From CAZDKK01 sp964603725 (GTDB taxonomy: Bacteria; Eisenbacteria; RBG-16-71-46; CAIMUX01; WJJG01): a stretch of DNA of 64,000 bases. Location: NCBI GenBank assembly GCA_964603725.1, contig CAZRWW010000015.1, forward strand, positions 1-64,000. Direction: 5' to 3'. A program made the translations under genes and the position numbers. Each line of letters starts with the position of its first letter. The first letter of the stretch is position 1. Below the pieces are notes generated by a model. It was given only the letters and a program-made list of their open reading frames with translations. It searched no databases and had not been told where the DNA came from. Shown here piece after piece: positions 41,553-51,577 of the stretch.

Positions 41553-43335
41553 CGATGATCGGCTCGAGTCCCTCGGGCTCGGGGTCTCCGATGGCGTCGA
41601 ACTCGATTGGGAATCGGCCGCGGCGGCCGCAGCGGACGAAGACGAGCGCAGGTTGATCACCAATCTGCGCAGTCTCTCCCTGGTGGCAGGGTTCTTCCGC
41701 GAGTGCCACGGCGAGGTCCGTCCGTTGACCGCCGGGGAGCGTTGGGGGCACCTGGAGATCATCGAGCACATCGGCCGCGGCAGCTACGCCGACGTCTATC
41801 GGGCACGGGATACCGAGCTCAACCGCGAGGTGGCCCTCAAGCTCATCCGCGGCCGGCCGGGCGAGAATGGCGCCGTGCCATCGATACCGCTCGAGGGTGA
41901 ACGCCTCGCGCGCGTGAAGCATCCACACCTGGTCGTCATTCACGGCGCGGCCGTGCACGCGGGCGCCTTGGGGCTGTGGATGGAATACGTGCGGGGCACG
42001 ACCCTTCAAGATCTCGTGCGTCGCCAGGGTCCGCTGGGCGCGCGCGAAGCCGCGCTAATCGGGATCGAGCTGTGCGGCGCGCTGGCGGCCCTCCACGCGG
42101 CTGGTCTCCTGCATCGCGACATCAAGGCCCAAAACGTGATGCGCGAGCAGGGCGGGCGCATCGTGCTGATGGATCTGGGCGCCGGCGCGGAGATCGTGCG
42201 CGCGACCGGCTGCCCGCCCGCGGCAGTGTCGGGTACGCCGCTCTACATGGCGCCGGAGGTGCTCGCAGGTACGGCATTGACGAGTGCCGCCCAGACGCTC
42301 GCGACGCAGCAGGGTGACACACTGGCCGATCTCTACAGCCTGGGCGTGCTCCTCTACTTCGCCGTCACCGGCACGTACCCGGTCAGGGCCGAGACACTGG
42401 CCGAGCTGCGCCGGAAGCACGCGTTTGGCGAGCGGCACCGGCTGCGTGACGTGCGACCCGATCTGCCGGCGGCCTTTGTGGCGGTGATCGAGCGGGCGTT
42501 GTCGCCCGAGCCCGAGCGGCGGTTTGCCAGCGCCGGGGAAATGGAGATGGCGCTCAGCGCCGCGCTGGGGCTCGGCGAGGGACCAACCGCGCTGGGGCAT
42601 GGGCAACTGGCAGCCAGTCGGCTGACGGGCCAAGACCACCCGGCGCGCCCCGGTCGCAGACCAGTCAGCAAGTGGGTGCCCGGGATCATCGCGCTGGGCG
42701 TGGTCGCCGCGGCGGCACTGGTGGGCTTGCTCGTTTGGCCCGGGTGGCTGGCCACGCCCTACACGGTGCATGCGACCCTGCATCGGGTCGTCCCTGGGGG
42801 CGACCAGGAGCTGCTGCCCGGGGCCCGCGTGGCGCCCGGCGACCGGCTCTACCTCGAGTTTGAAGCCTCGCGAGACATGCACGTCTACGTCTTGGCCGAG
42901 GACGACCGTGGAGAAGCGTACCTGCTCTTTCCGATCCCGGGATCCGCAGTCGCCAACCCCCTGGCGGGTCGCAGCTCCCACCGCTTGCCCCCCGATCGCG
43001 GTGAGGTCAAGTACACCTGGGGCGTCTCCAGCTCCGGCGGCACCGAGCATGTCCTGATCGTGGCCAGTCCCGAGGATCTGGCCGGCTTCGAGCAAGCCCT
43101 GGCGGCCCTCCCGTCCCCGCGGGAGCTGGGTTCCGCCCAGGGCTCGGCGGTGCCGCTGGACGCCCAGGCCCTGGGGGCGCTACGGGGCATCGGGTTGCTG
43201 CACGAGCAAGCGTCTGGGCCCGATCCGACCCGGTCTCGCCCTGTCTTTGCGCTCGCTCGCCAGCTCGCGGGCGGTCCCGAACGCCACCGCGGCACATGGG
43301 TGCGGCAGATCGATCTCGTGAATCCCGGCCCCTGA
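41542..43335 (+). CDS. Membrane Ser/Thr protein kinase with extracytoplasmic DUF4384-like domain
   Basis: The 597-residue protein has a Hanks-type kinase domain at about 65-340: GRGSYADVY (ATP loop), Lys 100 in VALKLI, HRDIKAQN with Asp 193, DLG at 211 (where DFG is usual) and GTPLYMAPEV. All catalytic residues are present. A transmembrane helix (about 378-400, IIALGVVAAAALVGLLVWPGW) leads to an outer domain (YTVHATLHRVVPGG, LYLEFEASRDMHVYVLAEDD, EAYLLFPIPGS) of the DUF4384 type. ATG 41542 overlaps the sigma gene by 11 bases, so the pair is translationally coupled. It probably senses an envelope signal and acts on the sigma factor; this is inference. Confidence 0.9.
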   Translation: MKASDDRLESLGLGVSDGVELDWESAAAAAADEDERRLITNLRSLSLVAGFFRECHGEVRPLTAGERWGHLEIIEHIGRGSYADVYRARDTELNREVALKLIRGRPGENGAVPSIPLEGERLARVKHPHLVVIHGAAVHAGALGLWMEYVRGTTLQDLVRRQGPLGAREAALIGIELCGALAALHAAGLLHRDIKAQNVMREQGGRIVLMDLGAGAEIVRATGCPPAAVSGTPLYMAPEVLAGTALTSAAQTLATQQGDTLADLYSLGVLLYFAVTGTYPVRAETLAELRRKHAFGERHRLRDVRPDLPAAFVAVIERALSPEPERRFASAGEMEMALSAALGLGEGPTALGHGQLAASRLTGQDHPARPGRRPVSKWVPGIIALGVVAAAALVGLLVWPGWLATPYTVHATLHRVVPGGDQELLPGARVAPGDRLYLEFEASRDMHVYVLAEDDRGEAYLLFPIPGSAVANPLAGRSSHRLPPDRGEVKYTWGVSSSGGTEHVLIVASPEDLAGFEQALAALPSPRELGSAQGSAVPLDAQALGALRGIGLLHEQASGPDPTRSRPVFALARQLAGGPERHRGTWVRQIDLVNPGP

Positions 43336-43638
43336 CGGTCGGAGGCTGCCGATTCGGCCCGCCATGCGATCGCCCGCCGCCACCCCGATCGTCCCCGGCC
43401 GCCTCGGTCATCTCTCACCATGCAGGTCGCGCCCGGCGCTCGGTTTCCATCCATTGTTGGGCAACCCGGTCACGGGGCGATATGATAGGAGTTGGACCCC
43501 GTGCTCGGCCCGGAAGCACCACCGGATGCGAGGGGGCTGGATACGGGGGGACACGGCCCTGGGGGGGACTCGCGGTGATTGCACCCAGAGAAGCGTCTCT
43601 TGCAGACTCGTGGTGACTCAACGCGGGGGAGATCTTTC
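43336..43638. other. Intergenic region upstream of the CHAT gene
   Basis: This 303-base gap separates the kinase and CHAT genes and carries a promoter at 43457-43486, so the CHAT gene has its own transcript. No coding frame is supported. Confidence 0.5.
43457..43486 (+). promoter_or_regulatory. Possible sigma70-type promoter for the TPR-CHAT gene
   Basis: TTGGGC at 43457-43462, an 18-base spacer and TATGAT at 43481-43486 in an AT-richer pocket. The leader to ATG 43639 would be about 145 bases. Confidence 0.55.
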
Positions 43639-46600
43639 ATGCGGTGTCGATCGGTCGCGACGCTCCTAGCTCTCCTGTGCGGCATGGCGGCCGTCATCTG
43701 CGCGGCGCGCGGCCAGGTGCCGGCGGGTGCTGCGCCGGACAGCGCAACTGCCGTGACCCAGGCGGCGCACGCCGACTCGATCGACCAGGCGGTAGCGATG
43801 ATGCGCGCGGGACGCTACGCGGAGGCCGAGGTCTTCTTGCGCGGATTCCTGGCGCGGTCCGAGTCAATCTTCGGGCCCGCATCTCCTCAGGCAGCCACGA
43901 CCCTCGATCAACTCGTCATATGCCTCTGGCGCCTCGGCCGTAGCCAGACGCGGGAGACGATCGAGCTGGCCGAGCGGGCCGTCGGCCTCAAGGAGCAGCT
44001 CCACGGCCCCGATGACCCGGAGGTGGCCACGAGCCTGTTCAACCTGGGTGTGATCCGCACGATGGGCGGCGCCTTCGCCGAAGCGGATCCGATCTTCGCG
44101 CGCGTGCTCGCCATTCGGGAGGCGCACTTCCCGCCCGGGCACCACACGATCATCTCCTCGATCAACGCGCTGGCCAACGTCAAGGCCTACAGCACCGACT
44201 ACGCGGGGGCGCTGCCGCTCTACCGGCGTTCGCTGGAGATGGCCGAGACGTGGGGTGGGACGCTGGATCCGCAGGCGGTCAACATCCGCGGCAACGTGGC
44301 CTCCGCGCTGATCGAGCTGGGCGAGTACACCGAGGCGCAGACACTCCTGCGCGGGCAGATTGACCTGCTCGAGGGCGAGGAGATGGTGACCGAGGATCTC
44401 GCCTACGCTTACAGCCTCCTGGCCGGGCTCTACTTTCGCATCGGCGATCATCAGGAGGCCGTGCCCCTGCGGCTGCGCTGTCTCGAAATCCGTGAGGCGA
44501 TACACCCCGAGGGGCATCCGCGGATCGCCGAGTCTCTGCTCAATCTGGGCAGCGAGCAACACATGCTCGGTAACCACGCCGAGGCGCTGTCCCACGCGGA
44601 ACGTGGCCGGGCGATCTGGGAAGGAAACTACGGGCCGGATCACCCGCACCTGGGGAGCTTCTTGGAGCTCCAGGGACGCATCGCGCAGGCCACGGGCGAC
44701 CTGTCCGAGGCGCGGCGCCTCACCGAACGCGTCCTGGCGCTGCGGGAGCGGGGTTTCGGTTCGGAGAGCCCGCACGTGGGCGAAGTGCTGCGAAGTCTGG
44801 CCGGCATCGAGCGCGAGGACGGGAACCTGGATCGAGCGCGCGAGCACCTCATGCGCGCACTGGCGATCGGCGAGCGGCAGCTCGTACGCGGCCACCCCTG
44901 GACCGCGGCGTACGCCAGCGATCTGGCGCGCGTGGAACTCCTGGATGGCAATCTGACGCGCGCTGCCGAGCTGGCATTGGAGGCGGAGCGCGGGTCGCGC
45001 GAGCACCTGCGGCTGACCATGGGGGCCTTGCCGGAACGGCAGGCGCTCACGTACGCGCAACAGCGCAGCGGAGGGCTGGACCTGCTGCTGTCGCTGCTGG
45101 ACGTGCTCGATGACGCTGGACGATTCGCGGTGGAGGCTCTGGACGCGGTTGTGCGGTCCAGAGCGCTTGTCCTGGATGAGATGGCTGCCCGCAACCGGTG
45201 CCTGGCGCTGTCGGCCAGCGCAGGCACGGCTGACCGGGTGATTGCGCTTCGTCACGCTAGCACCAGGCTCGCCAACCTCTACGTTCAGGGGCCGGGGGAT
45301 CACGACGCCGAGACCTACGAGCGCATGCTCGACGTTGCCCGCCGGACCATGGAGGATGCTGAGCGGTCCCTGTCCGAGGCCGGCGCGCCGTTGCTGTCCG
45401 GGCCGGCCACGCCGGATGTGGGCTGGCTCGAGGTTCGACGCAGTCTGCCGGCCGGCAGCGCGCTCGTTTCCTACATCCTGTACGAGCACGCCGGCGATGG
45501 TCGCAGCGGGCATAGAGGCGGCCACCCGGCCTATCGCGTGTTCGTGCAAGGGCCGGCGGGTGGTGCTCCGGTGCAGATTGACATGGGGTCAGCCGCGAAG
45601 CTCGACGCGCTCATCGCCGCGTGGCAGAGCGAGGTCGCACTGGGGGCTCTGCGCACCGACCGCTCCGGCGTGGAGGCGCTGGCAGCCTACGAGCGGGCAG
45701 GGACGGCGCTGCGCGCGGCGGTCTGGGACCCGGTCGTCGAGCACCTGAGGGACGTCGAGCGCGTCTTCGTGGTCCCGGACGGCCAGATCCACCTGGTCAA
45801 TCTATCGGCACTGCCCGACGACGCCGGCGGGTACCTCCTCGAATCGGGTCCGATCTTTCACTGTCTATCCGCCGAGCGGGAGCTGGCTCAGCTCCCGCCA
45901 GTGCTCCCCGTCGCTGGTGGGGCCCTCGTGCTGGGCGCACCCGACTTCGAGCGTGCGCGTGCCTCTGCTGCGGTTGATCCGCCTGGTGCTCAGCCGCAGG
46001 ACCGGGGGGAGGAGCCTGCGGGTCCGCTCTTCCGTGGCCAGCGCCCCGAGTGCGGGGTACTGCGCGGGCTGCGCTTCGCGCCGCTGCCGGGCAGCCTCTC
46101 GGAGGTTCAGGAGGTGGCAGCGCTGTGGGAGGTGCGATTGAGGAGCGACGGCGAAGCCGCAGGCCGCGCCGAGGGCGCCGCGGTCGTCCTGCGCACAGGG
46201 GCGGAAGCGAGCGAGGAAGCGCTCAAGCGCCTGGCGCCGGGCAGCCGGCTCTTGCACGTGGCTACACACGGCTACTTCCTCAACGGCGAGTGCCCATCCG
46301 GTCTGGTCGGCAGCCGGGGCATCGGCCTGCTGGCACCCGCGGACGGGCCTCCGGTCGGCGAACGGCTCGAATCAGGGCCCGTCGGGGAGGAGCCCGAGGA
46401 GCGGCCGGGCGTGCCAGCGCCACGGCTGCAACCCGCCGTTCAGAACCCACTGCTGCTCTCGGGGCTCGCCCTCGCGGGCGCCAATCGGCGCGACGAGTCG
46501 GGAAGCGAAGGCGAAGATGGGATTCTGACCGCGCAGGAAATCGCGGCGTTGGATCTCACCGCCGTTCGCTGGGCTGTGCTCTCGGCCTGCGAAACGGGCA

Positions 46601-46878
46601 CCGGAGAGGTGCTCAGCGGCGAGGGGGTCTTCGGGCTGCGGCGGGCGTTTCGCATCGCCGGGGTCCGCACGCTGGTCACGAGCCTGTGGGCCGTGCGCGA
46701 CGACGACACGCGCGGCTGGATGCGAGCCTTCTATCGAGGGCTCGCCGAGCGTGGGCTGGCCACGATCGACGCTGTCCGCGAGGCGAGCTTGTCGAGCCTG
46801 CGCGAGCGGCGGGCGCGCGGCGAGTCGACCCATCCTTTCTACTGGGCAGCGTTCCTGGCGTCGGGCGACTGGCGCTAG
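43639..46878 (+). CDS. Exported TPR-CHAT caspase-like protein
   Basis: The 1079-residue protein starts with a signal peptide (VATLLALLCGMAAVICAARG). Residues about 50-480 form about ten kinesin-light-chain-type TPR repeats (for example EVATSLFNLGVIRTMGGAFA and RIAESLLNLGSEQHMLGNHA). A helical linker follows, and the C-terminal CHAT domain (about 760-1079) has the catalytic His 877 in LHVATHGYF and Cys 984 in LSACETGTG, then GVRTLVTSLWAVRDDDT. CHAT domains are caspase-like cysteine proteases. Export is unusual, since most studied CHAT proteases are cytoplasmic. The gene follows the sigma factor-kinase pair; ATG 43639 has GGGGGAG upstream. Confidence 0.9.
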   Translation: MRCRSVATLLALLCGMAAVICAARGQVPAGAAPDSATAVTQAAHADSIDQAVAMMRAGRYAEAEVFLRGFLARSESIFGPASPQAATTLDQLVICLWRLGRSQTRETIELAERAVGLKEQLHGPDDPEVATSLFNLGVIRTMGGAFAEADPIFARVLAIREAHFPPGHHTIISSINALANVKAYSTDYAGALPLYRRSLEMAETWGGTLDPQAVNIRGNVASALIELGEYTEAQTLLRGQIDLLEGEEMVTEDLAYAYSLLAGLYFRIGDHQEAVPLRLRCLEIREAIHPEGHPRIAESLLNLGSEQHMLGNHAEALSHAERGRAIWEGNYGPDHPHLGSFLELQGRIAQATGDLSEARRLTERVLALRERGFGSESPHVGEVLRSLAGIEREDGNLDRAREHLMRALAIGERQLVRGHPWTAAYASDLARVELLDGNLTRAAELALEAERGSREHLRLTMGALPERQALTYAQQRSGGLDLLLSLLDVLDDAGRFAVEALDAVVRSRALVLDEMAARNRCLALSASAGTADRVIALRHASTRLANLYVQGPGDHDAETYERMLDVARRTMEDAERSLSEAGAPLLSGPATPDVGWLEVRRSLPAGSALVSYILYEHAGDGRSGHRGGHPAYRVFVQGPAGGAPVQIDMGSAAKLDALIAAWQSEVALGALRTDRSGVEALAAYERAGTALRAAVWDPVVEHLRDVERVFVVPDGQIHLVNLSALPDDAGGYLLESGPIFHCLSAERELAQLPPVLPVAGGALVLGAPDFERARASAAVDPPGAQPQDRGEEPAGPLFRGQRPECGVLRGLRFAPLPGSLSEVQEVAALWEVRLRSDGEAAGRAEGAAVVLRTGAEASEEALKRLAPGSRLLHVATHGYFLNGECPSGLVGSRGIGLLAPADGPPVGERLESGPVGEEPEERPGVPAPRLQPAVQNPLLLSGLALAGANRRDESGSEGEDGILTAQEIAALDLTAVRWAVLSACETGTGEVLSGEGVFGLRRAFRIAGVRTLVTSLWAVRDDDTRGWMRAFYRGLAERGLATIDAVREASLSSLRERRARGESTHPFYWAAFLASGDWR

Positions 46879-47045
46879 AGGCGCTCCTCCCCGCCGCCCA
46901 CCTACCCCTCGACCCCGACCGATCCCGCCCCTGCCCACCGACTCTCCCTGTTCGGTTCGCGAGCCTCGCTCGTCTCTTGCCCTTGGAACCAATCCATCAT
47001 CCGTAGAGAGGCGATGATCCAATCCTTCTGCAGCAGGAGTAGGCC

Positions 47046-49982
47046 ATGATTGCTAACTACCTTCCCCAGAGGACATTGCTGGTCTTGGCGGTCGCTGTCG
47101 TCGTAGTGGTCGGACTGCCGGCCGCACCTTCCGCTCAGGTCAGCTCCACCGCGTTCACCTACCAGGGTGAGTTGAAGGATGAGGGGGTCGGGGTCAATTC
47201 CTCGGTCGCCCGCTTCAACTTCCGCCTGTGGGATGCTGAAACGGCCGGCCATCAACTCGGCAGCGACTGGGTCGTGCGGCCGGTCGAGATCGCCGATGGC
47301 ATCTTCACCGTCCTGGTCGACTTCGGCGAGGAGGCCTTCAACGGCCAGGTGCGCTGGCTCGAGATCGGTGTCGATCCGTCCGGTGGACTCAATTACACCT
47401 GGATGACACCCCGTCAGCCGCTGACCGCGACGCCCACCGCGCTGCATGCGCTGCACGGTGGGGACAACCCCTGGACGATCACGGGCAACGACATCACCTT
47501 CACGACCGGCAATGTGGGCATCGGGACGACGTCTCCCACGTCGAAGTTGCATGTGCAGGCCTACAGCACCGAGCCGGTTGTGAAGGGTGTTTCGCTGGAG
47601 CACGGCAGCGACTACGGCTACGGCGTACTAGGTCAGGTCGCCGGCACGCGCGGCAACGGTGTCCGCGGCGAGGCCCCCAACGCCAGCGGCACGGCGGTGG
47701 GCGTGCAGGGAACCGCCGCCTCCCCGAGCGGCATCGCGGTCCGGGGCCACAACGAAGCAACCACGGGTAACGCCATCGGTGTCTACGGCCGCAGTGACAG
47801 CCCGGCGGGTTACGCCGGCTACTTCTTCGGACGGGGCTACTTTGACGGCTGGCTCGGCATCGGCGAGCTGAACCCCTCGAGCGCGCTCGACGTGAACGGT
47901 GCGGTGTCAATGAACGGCTTCCAGCTCGACACCGCGACCCAGGACGGGTACGTGCTCACCTCGAATGCCAACGGCCGCGGTAGCTGGCAACCGGCGCCAG
48001 CAACCGGCGGCTACTGGGAACCGGGCGAGGGGTGGATCTACTACGACGATGGCGACGTGGGCATCGGTACCAATGAAGCGGACGCCCCGCTGCACGTGCG
48101 GGGCACGGGCACAGATCCCGTGCTCCGGGTTGAGTCCTACGACAGCGGCGCCGCCAGCGGTCAGGGCATCTATGCGGAGCTCGAGGACGGCGCCGGCAAG
48201 GCCATCTACGGCTCGGCGCTATCCGTCACAGACGCTACATTCGGCGTCTTCGGCGATGTCTACTCGGCGTCGGGTCACGGCGTGTACGGCTACAACGGAG
48301 CGACGCCGGGCGGCGGCTCGGGCGTGCAGGGCCGTGCGATCGGCGAACAGAGCGCGGCTGTGCTGGCGATTCACGCGAAGACCACCGGCTCCGGCAAGGC
48401 CTTCTTCGGTCGCAGCGACAGCCCCGACGGCTTCGGCGGTTACTTCATGGGCAAGGGCTACTTCAGCGGCAACGTCGGCATCGGCACGACCAGCCCGGCG
48501 GAGAAACTGGACGTTGACGGCACCGTCAAGATGAACGGCTTCAAGCTCGCCGCGGCACCGCAGGACGGCTATGTGCTCACGTCGAATGCCGCGGGGCAGG
48601 GCACCTGGCAGCCGGCCAGCGACGGACTGTGGTCCCCGGGCACGAGCGGCAAGATCTACTACAACGGCGGCAACGTCGGCATCGGGATCAGCAATCCCAA
48701 CTCGCCCCTGTCCGTGAGCGGACAGATTGAGTCCAACACTCTGTACACGAACACGATCGATGCCAACTCCCTCAAGCTGCGCGACACGCCCACGGTCGGC
48801 CACGTGCTGACGTGCATGGATGCTCAGGGCAACTCGGAGTGGCAGCCGGCCGCCGACGTCTACTGGGATCCGGGAGCGGGTGGCGCCATCTACTATATGG
48901 GCGGCAACGTGGGGATCGGCACCTCGTACCCGACCTCGAAGCTGGATGTGAGCGGGACGTTGGAGGCCAACGGTCTGAAGATCCCTATCTCCCCGCAGTC
49001 CGGCTACGTCCTCACCTCGGACGCCTCCGGCAATGGCACGTGGCAGCCGCCGGCGGGCGGGTTGACGCTGCCCTACAGCGGATCGACCAGCTCGACCAGC
49101 TCTGCGTTCAGCGTGACGAACACGGGCACGGGCGTTGGCGCGCATGCCATATTCGGCAAGATCGACAACACAGGCGGAAGTGCGGACGCCGCGGCGGGCT
49201 ACTTCTGGGCCGCCACGCACGGCCATGCCATCTACGCCAAGAGCGACGGTGGCTCCACAGTCTATGCCTATAACTCAGATACGGGCAGCGCGGTCTATGG
49301 GAGTGTCGGCGGCTCGCAGTCCGCAGGCGGCGAGTTCCGCGCCAGCGGCTCCCAGAGCCACGGGATCAAGGGCATTGCCACGGGCGAAGCCGGCCATGGC
49401 GTCTACGCCACCGCCTCCGGCGGCGGCGCGGCCCTGATGGCCGAGGCCACGGGCAACAGCACGATCGGCCTGGTGGCGAAGGGCTCCAGCCAGGCCGGCA
49501 AGTTCTACGGCAACGTCGCGATCTACGACTACACCACCGAGGACATCGTGCTCGAGCTGGGCAAGGGCCTCGACTATGCCGAGGGCTTCGACATCACCGC
49601 CACCGATCAGGCCAGTGTCGCCCCCGGCACCGTGCTGGTGATCGACCCGCAGGACCCGGGGCGACTGGCGCAGAGCCGCAGGGCGTACGACCGGCGGGTG
49701 GCTGGCATTGTGGCCGGCGCCAACGGCCTGGGCTCGGGCGTGCGGCTAGGTGCCGGCACCTTCGACCGTGACGTCGCCCTGGCAGGCCGCGTCTACTGCA
49801 ACGTCATCGCCGTGGACGAGGACATCGAGCCGGGCGACCTGCTCACGACCGCCGATCTCCCGGGCTACGCAATGGAGGTCCGGGACCATGTGCGTGCGCA
49901 GGGGGCCATCCTGGGCAAGGCCATGGGCCGACTGACCAAGGGCGAGCGGGGTCAGATTCTGGTGCTCGTCACGCTGCAGTAG
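47046..49982 (+). CDS. Very large secreted repeat protein with tail-fibre-like NVGIGTTSP motifs
   Basis: A signal peptide (LLVLAVAVVVVVGLPAAPSA) opens a 978-residue protein. A beta-sandwich part (TAFTYQGELKDEGVGVNSSV) is followed by at least five spaced motifs of the form GNVGIGTTSPTSKLHV or NVGIGTSYPTSKLDV, each after a WxPG..G.IYY.GG segment, and by GVYG/GVQG-type glycine-rich repeats. These resemble trimeric tail-fibre and adhesin-like stalks. The last 90 residues (AGRVYCNVIAVDEDIEPGD, ending GQILVLVTLQ) are a conserved cap domain in such proteins. The start ATG 47046 has AGGAG upstream. It is followed after 13 bases by a C10 protease gene, and the three genes look like one operon. Confidence 0.8.
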   Translation: MIANYLPQRTLLVLAVAVVVVVGLPAAPSAQVSSTAFTYQGELKDEGVGVNSSVARFNFRLWDAETAGHQLGSDWVVRPVEIADGIFTVLVDFGEEAFNGQVRWLEIGVDPSGGLNYTWMTPRQPLTATPTALHALHGGDNPWTITGNDITFTTGNVGIGTTSPTSKLHVQAYSTEPVVKGVSLEHGSDYGYGVLGQVAGTRGNGVRGEAPNASGTAVGVQGTAASPSGIAVRGHNEATTGNAIGVYGRSDSPAGYAGYFFGRGYFDGWLGIGELNPSSALDVNGAVSMNGFQLDTATQDGYVLTSNANGRGSWQPAPATGGYWEPGEGWIYYDDGDVGIGTNEADAPLHVRGTGTDPVLRVESYDSGAASGQGIYAELEDGAGKAIYGSALSVTDATFGVFGDVYSASGHGVYGYNGATPGGGSGVQGRAIGEQSAAVLAIHAKTTGSGKAFFGRSDSPDGFGGYFMGKGYFSGNVGIGTTSPAEKLDVDGTVKMNGFKLAAAPQDGYVLTSNAAGQGTWQPASDGLWSPGTSGKIYYNGGNVGIGISNPNSPLSVSGQIESNTLYTNTIDANSLKLRDTPTVGHVLTCMDAQGNSEWQPAADVYWDPGAGGAIYYMGGNVGIGTSYPTSKLDVSGTLEANGLKIPISPQSGYVLTSDASGNGTWQPPAGGLTLPYSGSTSSTSSAFSVTNTGTGVGAHAIFGKIDNTGGSADAAAGYFWAATHGHAIYAKSDGGSTVYAYNSDTGSAVYGSVGGSQSAGGEFRASGSQSHGIKGIATGEAGHGVYATASGGGAALMAEATGNSTIGLVAKGSSQAGKFYGNVAIYDYTTEDIVLELGKGLDYAEGFDITATDQASVAPGTVLVIDPQDPGRLAQSRRAYDRRVAGIVAGANGLGSGVRLGAGTFDRDVALAGRVYCNVIAVDEDIEPGDLLTTADLPGYAMEVRDHVRAQGAILGKAMGRLTKGERGQILVLVTLQ

Positions 49983-49995
49983 GAAGGGGGAAGTC

Positions 49996-51567
49996 ATGAC
50001 TTGGCGACTGCAAGCGAGCGACCTTCTGCGGTCGAGCCTGCTCGTGACGGCGGCGATTCTCGGGGTGGGTCCGACGGTCTTCGCGGCCCATGCCGCGACA
50101 GCCACCACCGATGAAGCCCGCCTGGCGGCACAGAACTACGTGGCGATGATCCTCGAGAAGGACAGCTCCTGGGGCGACTACGAGACAGCGCGCGTCGTGT
50201 CGATCGAGCCCTTCATGCGCGCTGATCGCCAGTTGGGATACCTCTGCGCGGTCGAACCGGTGGGCTACCTCGTGTTGGGTCTGTACAAGGACCTGACGCC
50301 CGTCCGGATCTATTCCTATCGGTCAAGCCTGGATCCGCTGGCCGAGGATGGGTTGACGGACCTGATCAAGGACAACCTCGAGGCATTGTACGACTACCTT
50401 GGCACGGGGCTGGGTCACCCGCTCGGTACCAATGACGACCTGCGCAGCCTCCTGGTACGGGATTTCCGCGCCACCTGGGCGGCCTTGACCGATCCTGGCT
50501 TCGACCCGGCGCTCTACCGGGACGACCGGGATCTGCGATCGGCCGGCATGGACTACCAGGAAGGCGAGACCCTGCTCGACATCACCTGGTATCAGAAGCC
50601 GCCATACAACGACCACTGTCCCGACCGGGGCTGCGAGTGGCCAAACCATGGGTACTACAACACCAACGCCGTGACCGGCTGTGTCGCCACGGCCGGTGCC
50701 ATGGTTCTCAAGTACTACAACTGGCCCCCGGGTGGTGTGGGAACGCCCTACAACGATGGCTACGACTGGTGGTACATGGGCGAGTCGTACCGGTACAACA
50801 GCGGCACCGGTCAGATGGAAGTGCGAGTCGACGGGCAGTGGCGCGCGGCCACCAGCCAGGAGATCTACGCGGTGGCTCAGGTCAGCTCGCACGTGGGCAT
50901 AGCGGTGGACATGGATTACGGGTGCGGCGGCTCGAGCGCCCACACCTACGACCTGGAGGGGGCCTTCCAAGGTCCCTTCCGCATGGACGACGAGTGCGAC
51001 GTCTGGTACATGGACGGCCACAATTACACCGATCGTTGGGAGATGCTCAAGCGCGAGTTCAACGCCAATCGACCCGTCGTCCATCGCATCCCGGGCCACG
51101 CAGTCGTGTCCGATGGGTGGCGCGTCCAAGATGTCGGCGGAGTCCCGACGGATCAGGTCCACATCGTCTACGGGCACAACGGGAGCAACGACGGCTGGTG
51201 GGCTCTCGACGAGGTCCCGGGCAGCGTGTGGCTGGAGGACTACTTCGTGCGGGAGATCTGGCCCGAGAGAAGCATCCATAGCACCCTGGCCGCGAGCTAC
51301 GCCGCGACGGACCTCTACCGCTACTTCGACCGCGACGCCTCCGGCCCGCGGTCGAACTTCGAGGCGGGGCAACGACTGCAGGTGCTGACGTCCGGTTTCC
51401 TGCTCACCAACACGGGGACGGGCGCCACAGACGAGATCGTTTTCAACGGGGCTCCGCACGACGAAATGCGGATCTTCATGAACGGTGATCCCATGGGCGA
51501 TCCGCGCATCAACGTCGTCGACGGCCAGCTCAAGGTCCTGGCCGGCGGTCAGATCGCGATCTACTAG
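49996..51567 (+). CDS. C10-family (streptopain-like) secreted cysteine protease
   Basis: The 523-residue preproprotein has an N-terminal signal segment (LLVTAAILGVGPTVFA), a propeptide (about 35-190), and a papain-like C10 domain. Its first part has LDITWYQKPPYNDHCPDRG, and the active-site Cys 229 lies in VTGCVATAGAMVLKYYNWPP; the active-site His 368 lies in RIPGHAVVSDGWRV. The Cys, His and surrounding residues match streptopain/SpeB. The last 100 residues are a beta-rich extension, which may attach it to the surface. It lies 13 bases after the large repeat-protein gene and 10 bases before a FlgD-tailed gene. The substrate is unknown; the neighbouring repeat protein or CHAT protein are candidates. 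Confidence 0.9.
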   Translation: MTWRLQASDLLRSSLLVTAAILGVGPTVFAAHAATATTDEARLAAQNYVAMILEKDSSWGDYETARVVSIEPFMRADRQLGYLCAVEPVGYLVLGLYKDLTPVRIYSYRSSLDPLAEDGLTDLIKDNLEALYDYLGTGLGHPLGTNDDLRSLLVRDFRATWAALTDPGFDPALYRDDRDLRSAGMDYQEGETLLDITWYQKPPYNDHCPDRGCEWPNHGYYNTNAVTGCVATAGAMVLKYYNWPPGGVGTPYNDGYDWWYMGESYRYNSGTGQMEVRVDGQWRAATSQEIYAVAQVSSHVGIAVDMDYGCGGSSAHTYDLEGAFQGPFRMDDECDVWYMDGHNYTDRWEMLKREFNANRPVVHRIPGHAVVSDGWRVQDVGGVPTDQVHIVYGHNGSNDGWWALDEVPGSVWLEDYFVREIWPERSIHSTLAASYAATDLYRYFDRDASGPRSNFEAGQRLQVLTSGFLLTNTGTGATDEIVFNGAPHDEMRIFMNGDPMGDPRINVVDGQLKVLAGGQIAIY

Positions 51568-51577
51568 GAGGCTGATC

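Noticed and set aside
41281..43095. Minus-strand open frames opposite the kinase gene
   Set aside because: The kinase has all catalytic motifs on the plus strand; the opposite frames have no recognisable domain.
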